This document shows positions 21,731-33,229 of a DNA stretch of 64,000 nt, piece by piece. This DNA comes from Theropithecus gelada (lineage: Eukaryota > Chordata > Mammalia > Primates > Cercopithecidae): the NCBI RefSeq assembly GCF_003255815.1, contig NC_037686.1, positions 57,385,888 through 57,449,887 of the forward strand, read 5' to 3'. A program made the position numbers and the translations under genes. How positions within the stretch are numbered: the first letter of the stretch is position 1; the number at the start of each line of letters is the position of its first letter. The notes beneath the pieces are model-generated. The model saw only the letters and a program-made list of their open reading frames with translations. It was not told where the DNA came from and searched no databases.

Positions 21731-23924
21731 AAAATAAAATAAATAGAGAAATAGATACACAGGAACATCCATAGATATTTAACTTAAGGTTCTACTGGTT
21801 TCCTTCTGAATGCATTATTTCTGTGTATAATTTCTGCTGTCCTTTACTCCCAAAACACAATGTCACACATCACACATCAGGCTTTTCCTTCAGCATGACG
21901 AGCTGTCTTCCCCAGATCTACTGAGTGTTAATGCAGAGCATGTTAGCAGGTGCATCCCAGTCAGCCTTGCACCATTTATAGGGGCTTGTTTGTCAAAGTT
22001 CACAGCTTAGCAACATTTACTGCTATTCTAACTTTCTCTGCAATGTTATGGTTGTAATTATTTGGTGTTATTCTGGGAGTTAATTGCCAGGAAACAAAAT
22101 TAAGGGAGCATGTCTGATCCTTTTCCTCCTCTGAGACTACTGAAAAAAGAATTGAAAAGAGGTGAGCCTTAATATCAATCCAGCATGGACCATTTCTCTT
22201 GTCATTGGTCTCATTGAAGGAGCTCACTTCAGGAAAGTCACAAAGAGGTCAGAAGATTTTAAACTGCCAGCTTCTATCTGCATTGCAACTTCCGAAGACT
22301 TTCAACAATTTGGTGTGGATATTCTGAAAATCTAGCTCTCTCTTCTATCATGAGATTGCAGAGTAAAGTCCTGGTTTTCATTGCACTAATAGAGCAGATC
22401 TTAGAGAAATATTTAAATGAGGCATTTTAGTAGCCATTATATTTTAAAGCCACGATATCTTACATTTTTAGAAAAAAAAAGGTTTCAGTCATTTGAGATA
22501 ATTGAATGACATCATTGATAAAATGTAATCAAAGGGTGATTCTGACTGCAGAAAGTGTGAAATACATTTTTGGATCATTAAGTCTGAAAGAGGATCACCT
22601 TAAATAGGATGTTAAGTTCAGAAGGGTTTATGTCATCCCTAGTATATCCATCAACCTGGGGTTACTCAGGGTTTACTGAGAAATAGGAGAAAGTGCCATA
22701 TCAGCTCATTTTCCCTTTTTAAGAGAGAGAATTGTTGTCTTTATTGTCTAACATAGGAATCCCATGCAATTGCTTGGTTCTGTTTTATCTTGACCTCTAC
22801 TTCAATTTCAATGACAGAGTGCCTTATAGAAGGCAGCTCATAGCAGAACTGTGCAATTGTCCAAGCACAGCTTCTTCTTCTTCTTCTTTCTGCAGTGTAT
22901 CAGTCATGGCCTGGGCTTCTCTGAATAACCCAGTGTTCATTTTACATACAAACAATTAAAGAGGAAACTATTTGTCTTAATTGCTGAGGCTCCAACAGAT
23001 GTTTTGTTAATAGTGGTAAAACATCCTCATCCAAAGTATTGCTTTAAGATGGGAAAACACTGCCTGGTGCTAACATTTGAATTGTTATAACTTTGAAAAT
23101 GTTCACATTCTACTTTGAAGGGCAAACACATTTAAAATTAAAGACATCATTGTTTTATATGTTAATATCCTGTACTCACAATTGATTTTTAAATGTTCTG
23201 CACATTCATAGAATTTGTACCCATTAAAATATTACTGCTGGGCAAAATTCTGCTAAGGTATGGTGAAAAAATATTGAATGCTTTTTGGGAAACAGAACTA
23301 TGTATTTATCAAATAAATAGGACTTCAGGGCAGTCTTAAAACTTCTTCAGCTGGTAAATGCTTTTCTTCAGGCTATCACGTGAATTTTAGAAGGCATGCT
23401 GTTTTCATGGAATTCACTACTTTGTTCAAGTTAATAAAAAATCTCAAATATTGCAATTTCTCTGTATGGTTCTTCTCTCAAATTTGTAAGTTCTTTTTTT
23501 TAACTATTTAATAATTAAGATCATCGTGTGGAAGGTACACATTCACCATATTCCTGATCAAGAAGGTAATTTTTCATTTCCAAATAACTTGAAGCTGTTC
23601 TTTCTCCATCGGGTAAGAATGTAACACGCAATATGAAGTTTCATGACTTTAGTCCAAAACATTTTTATTCATTCATCAATAATCCTCAATCAACTTTTAT
23701 TTTACCTTGTTAAATACATATTTAGTAATCATAAGAATGATAAGCCAACTTATATTAGCTCACCTTTTTTGAGTAACAACACCCGTGGATCTAGTGGCAA
23801 CTCTTGACCACCTTCATGAGGCAGAAACTCGGTCAGGGAGAGAGAGGTAGGCCAAAGACAGAAATTTCTCTCTGAGACTTCTCTGTTCTCTCTCATGCAT
23901 CAGCACAGACTTGGCGTTTAGTAG

Positions 23925-24120
23925 ATCCACATTCTAGGTTGGGGCTCAGGTTATGATCTAATGTGATTTATCAGATCACTCAATTTCTCTAAGATGAACT
24001 GTCCTAATATATAAAATGTTAATAATCTCAGATTTTTGGGAAAGATTTAAAAAGTTAATTTTTAAAAGTGATTTCCAAGCTCTAAATGGTTATATAAATA
24101 TTAGTTATTATTATTTCTGC
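23925..24120 (-). mobile_element. MIR relic
   Basis: CAGATCACTCAATTTCTCT followed by AATATATAAAATGTTAATAAT and ATATAAATATTAGTTATTATT matches the order of MIR features (loss of TCACTTAACCTCTCTG, then TGTAAAATGGGGATAAT, then the tail). It is strongly diverged. Confidence 0.55.
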
Positions 24121-24754
24121 TGGGCCTAGGATTACTTATTACTACTATGGGAAGAGTGTCCTAACTGGTTTTCCTTGCTATAGCCTGTGTGACTTCTATT
24201 TTAGTTGTTCAGTTTCTAAGAATAGACTGCTCTTTTGTGTGATCCTGAGTTATCGTAATAAAACATCTAGTCTCTCCCATGTAATAACCCCTCTTTCTCA
24301 GCATAGACTTGCCTAGAATAATTCCTGTGTGGGAATATGACACCTTAAGTAGTTTATATGATAGTATATGTCAACAATGCAGGGATGCTGCTGAGAAAAT
24401 AAAGATTCTTTAATCACTTGAGATTTACATATACATACACTTATTTCCTTAATTCCTGGGGATCTTGCCAAGTAATTAGTAGCCATGCATCATACAAAAA
24501 GTATTATTTCATTTATTTGTATTAATATTGACTAGGTTGTGATTTACTTTGGATAAAGGCATATTAAAGTGTATAAGACTGAAAGTATCCAGTAGAGACA
24601 GGAGCATTCACAAGGTAAGTTTAAGGGGGATGGCAATCAAATTGTGGTCAAAGCTTACTTTATAGCAAATTACTAGAGACAAGGATAGACATAAAGTAAT
24701 CATAACTGATTATTATGCTGGGAATATGTAATAATGTTAAATGTGCATGTAAAA
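24121..24754. other. Non-genic stretch
   Basis: I see nothing I can name. Confidence 0.4.
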
Positions 24755-25425
24755 CAAAAATCACAGAGAACCTGGAAGTAGACCCACACAAGTATGGCCA
24801 AATGAATTCTCACAAAAGTTTAAAAGTTATTCAATGTATGAATAAATCAATAAACGGTGCTTAAGTAATTGGACAAACATAGGCAAAACATGAAACTCAA
24901 CCTAAATGTTAACATGAAATGGATCATTACATATCTGCAGAACATGTCACTATAAAATTTAGTTAACATACAGGTGAAAATCTTCAATATCTAGGGCTAA
25001 GCAAAGAGTTCTAGACCTGACACCAAAACTATAACCCCCAAAAGGAAAAAAAAAATCATAAATTAAACCTCATGAAAATTAAAAACTTCCCTCTCAAAAA
25101 GATCCCATGAAGAGGATGAATATACAAACTACAATGACAACACATATCAAACAAAGTGTTTGTTTCTAGGATATATAAAGATCTCAAAACTCAAAAGAAA
25201 AAAATCTATTTAGAAAATGGTTAAACATTATGAACAGACATTTCACTTATAAGAACATACAAATGCTAAATAAGTACATGAAAAGATGCTCAACATCATT
25301 AGCCATTAAGGAAATGCAAATTAAAACCACAATAAGATGCGCTTACTTTCATATTAGAATGGCTTAAATGAAAAATAGCAGCAACATCAAATGCTGGTAG
25401 GGATGCAGAGTGGCCTGTAGATGGT
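24755..25425 (+). mobile_element. Old L1 (L1M-type) ORF2 fragment
   Basis: This is sense ORF2 sequence truncated at both ends: AGAACCTGGAAGTAGACCC, CAAACATAGGCAAAACATG, GAAAAGATGCTCAACATCAT and GGAAATGCAAATTAAAACCA in L1 order. It stops before the 3' UTR. Many indels and stops. Confidence 0.85.
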
Positions 25426-25429
25426 TGGG

Positions 25430-27330
25430 AGCATGGAAAGTCCACCGCTGAGTGAGTTTTGTGATGAAATGCTCACCATTGTCACAGGGTTAACCCAAAC
25501 ACATGACAGATTGGTTTCAAGGACCACAGTGGTATGAATGGTGTGACTGGAGTCAGCTGGTCAGATTGACTGGCAGCACAATAATATGCAGACGTTATCA
25601 ATTCTGGTGAGACACTGCTGATCATATGAGAGGAGTCTAAAGTGTGAAGTAATCGGTCCTTTAGGATCAGGCAGGGGCAGTACCCCAGGTAATGTGGACT
25701 CGCTCTGTGTGAGACTACAGGTCAACTCTAGCCAGTCTTGAGTCTGGCATGAAGTGGTGATCTGTGCATCAGAAACGGAGTCTGTGAGAGAGATGTGATC
25801 CTATGCTGAGGCAAAAAGGATGGTGTTTTGTGTGAGACAGGCTCAAATAGCAGCTTGACTTCACTTGGTTTCAGCAGATAACAGACACTTAACTTGGGCA
25901 TTTGCATGAAGAATCTAGATGGTTTGATCAGTAGCTGTGATTGGTTTCTGCAGTTCATGGCCTCAAAGAGGGGAGTATTAATCTGCTCTTCTGTAGTTTT
26001 CCAAGTTGGCAGGCTAAACACTAGGCTATCGGCAACAGCCCAAGCTTCAGTTGAATTGTAATGAGTTTCCTCAAGGTGCTCACAGCCCAGAACTATGAAG
26101 ATAGTGGTGAGTTCTGTCCACTGAGCAGAGTGGACAACATTTTCTGTTCTACACAGTTGGGGCTGAGGTTGGGAAGATGTAGAGGCCCAGTGGATTCCAA
26201 CAGTTTCCACCTTAGCCAAACCATCATTGAACCAGGCCAGTCATTTAGAGGAACATCAGTGAATCAAGGACCTCAAGGGACCAGCACCTTTCTTATAAGG
26301 TAATATTGTAGGATATAAAGGTTCTTCCAAAGTTATTATTACTACTCTTCAAGTAAAATGAAGATGTAGGAGCCAAGGCAAGCCAGCTGCATTCTTGAAT
26401 ATAACATTTCCATTTGAAAAATAAGTCTTATTGGGTCCTTCCCACCTTGTTAGTGTTTAAGTCCAAGTTAACTCACATCAAAGAGAGGCATTAAATTTCA
26501 ACAAGAACCCAGTGGCAAGCTAATAATGATAATTCTGGCAGTGGTGTCATGGAGGCCATGATGCCAAAATCCCAAGGGTGGCCTCTACATTAAGGCTGCT
26601 TCCCTTTGACAAAGGCCCAACTGGCAAAGTCATTGGTCATGGAAACTCAAAATCTAAAAAGGTCATTCATACATAAGGGGCACAAAAATAGGGACTATGT
26701 CATAGTTTGCTGGATAGCTTCCATGCAGACTGTTGGTTTGTGTCCCACAAAAAAAGAAACTGATTTAAGGATTATCCAACATAAAAGACCAATGCCAGTG
26801 TCAAACTTAAGCACATATTTCTAATAACTTGAGTTCAATAATGTGCCAGGCCTCCTTTTTGGTGGTGGGGGTTGAGAAGACAGCAGTTTTTTCTTGATTG
26901 CCAGAGCAGTTAAGTAGTTTGAAGCCATTCACGTCATAACAAGACAATGAGGTTGTCAGGCAGGAATCTGAATTTTCTTGGGGTTTATTAGTAGCCCTTG
27001 CAGATAGTAGTGTAATAACATTGCAGTCAGGGCTGTTGAGACTGAAAAAAATCTGACTTGTCAACCAGCAAGAAGTCATGTATGTAGTGAGAGCTTTAAA
27101 TCTCAGAGGGTAGAGGCACTCATGCTAAATCATGATCAAATACTGATTGCAAACAGAAGTGGAATTTACAGGAGTGAGTTATGTATCACTTTCTAATGTC
27201 CTTTCCAGGTCTAGAGAATCCCTCTGCTATTGATGTGCTGGGGAAGTATATGCACATGACATCAATTCCAGTTTTCCTTTTAGAGGCAGAAACATTACGT
27301 TTACTTCATCCAAAGGATCCTGCCCACAAA
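25430..27330 (-). pseudogene. Endogenous retrovirus pol relic (RNase H region), antisense
   Basis: The minus strand holds a 163-aa open stretch (25728-26219). Within it, AQWTEL followed about 30 residues later by EAWAVADSL and a nearby LPTWK resemble the RNase H part of retroviral pol, most like class III (ERV-L) elements. A second stretch (26807-27079) is placed where the RT connection would be. Frames are broken, the usual first catalytic region is not recognisable, and no function is expected. Boundaries are approximate. The element seems to continue to the right beyond two inserted LTRs. Confidence 0.6.
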
Positions 27331-27725
27331 GTCATTGATATGGTTTGAATTTGTGCACCCACCCAAATCTCATGTTGAATTGTAATCTGCAGTGTTGAAG
27401 GAGGGGCCTGGTGGGAGGTGAATGGATCTAGTGGGTAGATTTTCCTCTTGCTGTTCTCGTGATAGTGAGTGAGTTCTCATGAGAGCTGGTTGTTTAAAAG
27501 AGTGTGGCACCTCCCCCTTTGCTCTCTTCATCCTTCTCCAGTCAGGTAGGACATGCCTGCTTCTCCTTCACCTTTCACCATGATTTTAGGTTTCGTGAGG
27601 CCTCCCCAGCCAATTCTTTCCATGCAGACTGCAGAGCAGTGAGTTAATTAAACTGCTTTACTTCATAAACTACCCAGCCTCAGGTAGTTCTTTGTAGCAA
27701 TGCAAGAAAGAACTAATACAGTCAT
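27331..27725 (+). mobile_element. MST/THE1-type solo LTR with perfect GTCAT TSD
   Basis: The LTR (27336-27720, 385 bp) starts TGATATGGTTTGAATTTG and ends GAACTAATACA. GTCAT occurs immediately before (27331-27335) and after (27721-27725), matching the 5-bp duplication of MaLR elements. GCCTCCCCAGCC, AGTTAATTAAACTGCTT and CCCAGCCTCAGGTA are in the expected order. Solo LTRs arise by recombination between the two LTRs of a provirus. Confidence 0.92.
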
Positions 27726-28000
27726 GTTACCTTCTCTTCTCCACTGGGCTCAAAGAACATTAACTGAATCTGGGTGCCTATTTTCCCCTGGTCTGGAGAA
27801 AACAGTGCTTTGGCCACACATATCCCTTAGAGCCAAAAAAGTTTAATTTTCTGCCCCCTTTCATATTCTCCATCTCACTCTGAATGGTGTGTCTGGTCTT
27901 CATTCCCTCCCCAGCTTAATAGAGCGTTAGGTTCCTTCTTTAATCATCTTTACTTTCCTTACAGCAGCTGATTTTGGGGTAGAGGGTTTAGGAGAGACTG
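27726..28000 (-). pseudogene. Probable continuation of the ERV internal relic
   Basis: This short segment lies between two MaLR LTRs whose perfect duplications show that it is continuous with both flanks. By context it belongs to the same old antisense ERV, but I see no diagnostic motif. Confidence 0.35.
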
Positions 28001-28364
28001 GTGTCTGATATTGTTTGACTCTGTGCCCCCACCCAAATCTCATCTTGTAGCTTCCATAATTCCCACGTGCTGTGAGAGGGACCCAGTGGGAGATGATTGA
28101 ATCATGAGGGCGGGTCTTTCTCGTGCTGTTCTTGCTGGTCTCATGAAATCTGATGGTTAAAAATGGTAGTTTCTCTGCACAAGCCCTCTCTTTGTCAGCT
28201 GCTATCCACGTAAGATGTGACTTGCTCCTCTTTGCCTTCCACTATGATTGTGAGGCTTCCCAGCCACACAGAATTGTAAGTTCAATTAAACCTCTTTATT
28301 TTGTAAATTTCCCAGTCTCAGGTACGTCTTTATCCACAGCGTGAAAACGGACTAATACGGTGTC
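28001..28364 (+). mobile_element. THE1/MST-type solo LTR with perfect GTGTC TSD
   Basis: The LTR (28006-28359, 354 bp) starts TGATATTGTTTGACTCTGTG and ends CGGACTAATACG (normally ACA). GTGTC is at 28001-28005 and 28360-28364. It has CTTCCATAATTCCCACGTG, GGAGATGATTGAATCATGAG and AGTTCAATTAAACCTCTTT. It is a separate insertion from the LTR at 27336: lengths and target sites differ, orientation is the same. Confidence 0.93.
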
Positions 28365-29860
28365 CCAGAGGAGGAATGTGGCATCCTGCCACCAAACAAG
28401 GCTTTACATTTACTTTTTTTGTTTTGAGAAACATGATGGTAGCTCATGGCTCAAGCAAACTTTCAGTATTTGGACCTGTCCAGTGCTCTCTATTAGACAG
28501 TAAGAGCCCTTAACTTAGCAATGAGGGCCACATTGCTTTTTGATGGAGTTATGGCATTTGCACCTCTGGCTTACTCAAACTTGGATCATACAAGGTGATG
28601 TTCTTTGAGAAGCCTGCCTTAATCCAAAGCATCTGCTCCCCATCGCTAAGATAACAGTGCTTATGTTCTCTCCTTAGCCTAGCGAAGTTTTCCATGGTGG
28701 TGAGCCTGACTACAAGATTTTATCTAGATTTCTTTGGATCACCTTCTCAGTCTACAAAATAAGTCACTTTTATTATTATAGAAAACTCAATCTGGAGCAG
28801 TGAGAGCCTATGAATAATATTCAATGCCTCATGTATGGTTTCCCACAGGAGTTTGTCTGTCTCGGAGAAATCTCACAGATAGAGACAAAGCTCCCTTATA
28901 GCAGGACCCATTGCAGAACTCTCTGAGGTTATTTATGGACCTTTCTGAATGGGCCTAAGATAGCAATGATAGATACAGGAGCTTTAAGAATACCCAGCTG
29001 TTGCCATTTTTCCTTACCGAGTATGGGTCCTGCCTTGTCATCTCACAAGTGAATCAGACAAGAACCTGGTGATTCACTTGGCTTCTGCCCGTAGTTTTCA
29101 AGTAGTTTCCCTGTTTTATGCCCAGTGTAGAAGCACATTTTTGTAACTGTTGTCTGAAATGGAGACGATCTTTCTGAGCATCTACGACACATCTTAGGAT
29201 CACTTGTTATTGCTGAGGGAGACTGGTAGAGGAATTAAGCACTTGAATCCATCCACATAGTTCCAGGAAATTTAAATTGGCTGGCAGATCCCTGAATTGT
29301 ATCTGGGTTTATTAGCCAACAGGGAAGACTGGCAAGGAAGTTTCCCTCACAGAGAAGAGTTAGCAACAACCAGGACATAGTCTGGGCAACTCTTGGTGCT
29401 CTGCCTGCCACATCCCAATTTTTTCCTCATCTAATTATTAATAAACTAGAGAACCATTTTTTGTCCACTAGACTATGGAATTTTTCCACATAGTAGCTAC
29501 CATTCCCAAAGTACCTCCCTCAAATCTCCTTAATTCACCCATAAGGCCTTTATACTTCTTCTTTTTTCAGAAAGCCAAGTTTCTGTCAAACTCCCATGTT
29601 CATCACTTAACCTGTCAAGAACTTAGGAAGTTCTCTAATTGTATTGTACTTCCAAGTGCACAGTTATTGCATTCTAGTTTCGTGTATGGTAATAGAAGAC
29701 ACAAGACCCAAGTCAGAGAAGACTGCTTATTACTCCAAGTGATAACAGTAGTAAGAGAATCAACATGTTCAGGCCAGTTTCTGGAGCCCACACTTCTACA
29801 GGAAAATGAGACAAGGAACTGAGGATGCCTGCACTGAATTGTGTCACAGGGGAAGAACCC
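28365..29860 (-). pseudogene. Possible further ERV internal sequence
   Basis: This is medium-GC sequence continuing past the second LTR. A plus-strand AMIDTGAL at ~28966 resembles a retroviral protease active-site word, but it lies on the opposite strand to the pol relic, so I treat it as chance. The 115-aa plus frame at 29475-29822 has no known features. Assignment is from context only. Confidence 0.3.
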
Positions 29861-30471
29861 TGGGGTTAGGGATTTCTAGTCTCTTATAAATAGCATAAGC
29901 ATGGCTACCCTGAGCTCTGAAGGGAGACATCACCTTTCCTATGTTAGAAAGTAAGAATACCTGCCCTTTGCTATAGAATGGTATAATATCTCTATATTCT
30001 AAGCCTCTCCACTATAAACACAACCTTAAAAGAGAGTCTGGAACAAAGAGCTGTCAATGTCTTCCTTATAAGACTTGCAGATATTCTCAAAAAATCCATG
30101 GATAATTGATTTGCAACACTAAATAATTCAATTAAAAACAATTCAGAAATATTAACTAGTACTTCTGGTAGAAGTAACAGAATCAACAAAGAAAATTTTA
30201 AGCTGCTGTTTTAAAACACACTGTATTAGTTTTATTACCTTACATTGTCTCATATGAGCTTCTAGGCTTCACCAGTAGTTAAGACCCATTGGTTTTAAGA
30301 ATTTTGTCTTCAAAGGATGAATTTTGTTTAACAGGGTAAACTTCATTAGGACTTTTATATAGTGAGCTTAGTCCTGGCAGAATGGCAATGGGGAGCCTGG
30401 GATTTTGACACTTGGAATTCAAACACCCCCTTAATACTGGGGAGCACTTTTAAAGGTAAAAATGAAGCTGG
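29861..30471. other. Non-genic stretch
   Basis: I see no gene or repeat I can name. Confidence 0.4.
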
Positions 30472-30640
30472 GCATGTTGGTGCATGCCTGTAGTCTCAGA
30501 TATGCAGGAGGATTGCTGGAGCCCAGGAGTTGGAGGCTGTACTGCACCGATGAGCACACTTGAGAATAGCCTTTGCATTTCAGCCGAGGCAACACTAGCA
30601 AGACCCCATCTCTTAAAAAAATAAAATAAAAATTACAAAT
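30472..30640 (+). mobile_element. 7SL-derived fossil monomer (FLAM/FAM-like)
   Basis: It starts GCTGGGCATGTTGGTGCATG, continues CCTGTAGTCTCAG, GGATTGCTGGAGCCCAGGAG and CTGTACTGCACCGATGAGC, then GAGAATAGCC, and ends AGCAAGACCCCATCTC before an A-rich tail. The GAATAGCC word is present in 7SL RNA and in fossil monomers but not in dimeric Alus. It is single-armed, about 150 bp and well diverged, as expected of a pre-Alu SINE. A 7SL retropseudogene with an internal deletion is an alternative. Confidence 0.75.
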
Positions 30641-31814
30641 GTTAGAAATTTACATAGTACAATCATGCTATACCAGTTCATTAATAAAAACTCAAAAGTT
30701 AAAGAAATGGAATGCTTGATTTATATGCCAATGATATTTTTTAAAAAAAGAACACTCTTCTTTTGAAAGTGTTTTTAAAACACAGCATAGCCAATATCAT
30801 GGCATATATGTGAAGACACTCTGTTCTAACATGCTGATCAGATTGTATTCCCCGTAAAAACCCATTCCACTAAAATGATGATGGAGAATGGGAAATGTCT
30901 CTTTAAGATGCTGGATGCTTAATAGGACTCAAAGCCTTAAATTCTCCATTTGAGAGAGAACAGTGTCGTTGGGCCTCATGCCCCATTTCCTCCTACATTA
31001 ATTTTTGCTATGGGGGTTTTTGACATGAAGGAGAGAAGTCCTAGGGCTGTGCACAATGTTCTGCCCATATTGTAATATAAACCTGCCAGATGCTTCCCTT
31101 CCAAAGGAGAGGGATGAAGGTCAATGGGTAAGTGTGCTTGTTGTGAAGCTTTTTTTACTGGCTGAATTATACCTGCCATGTCAGCAGTACCCAGACTCAC
31201 CTCTGAGGTAGAGCAGAGGGAGGCTAAAGCAAAGAAGAATTTCAGGTGGTAATTTAGCGCAGAAGAACAGCACTTAGGGAATATTGGTGGTGAAGAGAAT
31301 TCTTTATGTCCTTATCAAAGGTCATTACATAGGGGTCTCTCTCTCTCTCCCTCTCACTTGCTCTTCCTGTCTTTTAGTATCCCTTCAGAAGGAACAAAAC
31401 ATGTGCTTTAGATACAAGATACATTTTTCTTCTGTTTATTATTCCCCTTGTCACCTCTGATTATCCTGTTTTCTCTCTAGCTAGTTCTGGAAACTTGTTT
31501 CATTGATCTTAAAGACATAAGGAGAAGGGATGGGTGTGTGTGTGTGTGTGTGGATTATGTATGCTTGTCTAGTGTTCATGTGTACCTGTGTGTTTGTGTG
31601 AATGTATTTGTGTGTGTACCTGTTATTAGAAAGCTTAGGGGTACATAGGGAGCTTCCATTTGTCTTTATTTTTGGTTTACAGTGATTGGAATTCTGATAA
31701 TTGTGTTACATTCCTTCTTCATTGTTTTTTGGGTCTTGGAGTCTTCTCTGACCTTCACTTCCTTTTTTTCTGTGGTTTTAGGATCTGGATTTAGCTGCGA
31801 TTGGGAGCTCAGAT
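30641..31814. other. Non-genic stretch with TC and TG microsatellites
   Basis: Contains (TC)n at 31325-31350 and (TG)n at 31533-31552. A pyrimidine tract ending TTTTAG at 31769-31779 resembles a splice acceptor, but I cannot show an exon after it. Confidence 0.4.
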
Positions 31815-31885
31815 ATCAATTATGAAGCAGAGGATGTGCTTTGAAACTAGAGAACCAGTGAGTCTGTTTGGTGAGATTCAATAAT
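31815..31885 (+). repeat. 70-bp inverted pair, copy A
   Basis: Starts ATCAATTATGAAGCAGAG and ends GTGAGATTCAATAAT. The reverse complement recurs at 33596-33665 with one substitution and one single-base indel. This copy sits in otherwise unassigned sequence and is probably the source. Confidence 0.93.
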
Positions 31886-32196
31886 GTTCCAAGTAGAAGA
31901 ACATTTGCTTAATTAATATAGAGTTTTTCTACATATACTATGTAGAATCTTCATCAACTAAGCTTTTTAAATATTCTTTCTGTATATCAGTGTGACTGAA
32001 AATGGCAGTGTGAGACTGTAATTTTTATTACTATCAATGCTCACTGCCACTTCCGGTGCATGACGTAACCACCAAATTATGGACGGCTGTGGGATGAGGC
32101 AGGCAACAGGAGCCTGAGCCAGGATTGGTCCCAGGAGCTGGCCTGGGGATTAAACGGGAAAGGAAAAAACAATATTCCAAGATAGGAGTTAGGCAG

Positions 32197-32288
32197 GAGG
32201 AGCATCCTTGAAGATGGGTCTGTGCATAGAAACTGGGCAGGGTTGAAGCTTGAGCTATGTCAAAATGTATATCAAAGAGCAACAAACC
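32197..32288 (+). repeat. 92-bp diverged direct pair, copy 1
   Basis: Starts GAGGAGCATCCTTGAAGAT and ends AGCAACAAACC. It matches 32864-32956 with about 15 differences (roughly 84% by eye). Probably two copies of one dispersed repeat rather than a recent duplication. Confidence 0.8.
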
Positions 32289-32689
32289 ATTTTTTAAAAA
32301 TTAAAGCCTCAGTTTATTCACTTGCTAGGTTAACGAACAGGCACTAATGAAATTCTCTGAGTAGTTTTTATCAAAAGAGAAAAATAATCAGGGTTTTCGA
32401 AGTGTTTCAAAGGGTTATCACTGTTTTGAAAACTGGAATCTTAAAAAAGCAAAGTTCATAATGGCTAAATATATTTTATTACTTATGAATAAGGGACATA
32501 TTTTCAGTTCTGGCACACTAAGGTTACCTAAAGCTCTTGGTGGTTTATGTTTTTCCACTGTTAGAACCAGTTGCAAAGAAATACAGCACGTAATTTTGTT
32601 ATTTGTCACCCATGTAGCCACAAATGAAAGTTTTTATGTTTTAAAGAAATACCAGCAAAATTGAATAAAAAGAAGAACATTTAGGCCAT

Positions 32690-33100
32690 GGTAAAGGTTG
32701 ATTTCTCTAGAAGCAGATGCTAAGATGAGGTTCAGGATGTAAGATGTTAATCAGGGATCAATTCTTTTGAAAGGAAGGGGGAAAGAGCATGATTTGTAAA
32801 GAAAGAGAAGGCAAATGTCAACACAGGGCTAGCAAAACTTCAGCTAGCCTGGATTAGCTGAACGAGGAGCATCCTTGAAGATAAGGTCTGAGCATAGGTA
32901 CCGGGCAGAGTTGAAGCTAGAGCTATATCAAAAACTAAACGAAAGAACAACAAACCGCTAATAGGGCCAGGCCCTTATACCCTTACAGTATTTGGGCATT
33001 GCATATGAACTTCCTAAGAAATGGTGTGTCCTTGGGTGGGTGCCTCTCTGCAGCTAAGGTAGAACCTGAAGTTGTTGGTATTTGCAGACTGTCTGCTGCT
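32690..33100 (+). repeat. Unnamed dispersed repeat containing copy 2 of the direct pair
   Basis: Text such as GGGTGCCTCTCTGCAGCTAA at 33037 and TCTCTAGAAGCAGATGC at 32703 reads like an old interspersed repeat. Copy 2 of the 92-bp pair is at 32864-32956. I cannot name the family. Confidence 0.4.
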
Positions 33101-33229
33101 TACATGCTTACATACCTCATGGCCAAGCAGCAATTCCTAACTGAATAAAAAGAAGTCATGATCCAAAAACAAAACAAAACAAAAAAACAGAAAAGATGTG
33201 AAAAACACTTCACAAAAAAAAATACATGA

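Larger units (their letters stand above)
18641..23924. other. 5.3-kb mostly unique non-genic stretch
   Basis: This is the longest part of the window without a repeat I can name. It holds only simple tracts: (TG)n at 19463-19490, a T-run at 20520-20545, T-run plus (TC)n at 21697-21728 and (TTC)n at 22871-22890. Open frames (up to 102 aa) show no conserved features, and I see no exon with convincing splice sites. If the window holds conserved regulatory DNA, this stretch is a fair candidate, but I cannot show it. Confidence 0.4.

Noticed and set aside
25728..26219. 163-aa minus frame as a gene
   Set aside because: It is a decayed retroviral RNase H region without an intact pol frame around it.
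28960..28990. Retroviral protease-like AMIDTGAL on the plus strand
   Set aside because: The ERV pol relic here reads on the minus strand, and no protease context surrounds the word; chance is more likely.
30472..30640. Functional 7SL RNA gene
   Set aside because: Most of the 7SL S domain is absent and the ends are diverged with an A-rich tail.
31769..31860. Possible exon after a pyrimidine tract ending TTTTAG
   Set aside because: No donor site, frame or second exon could be supported.
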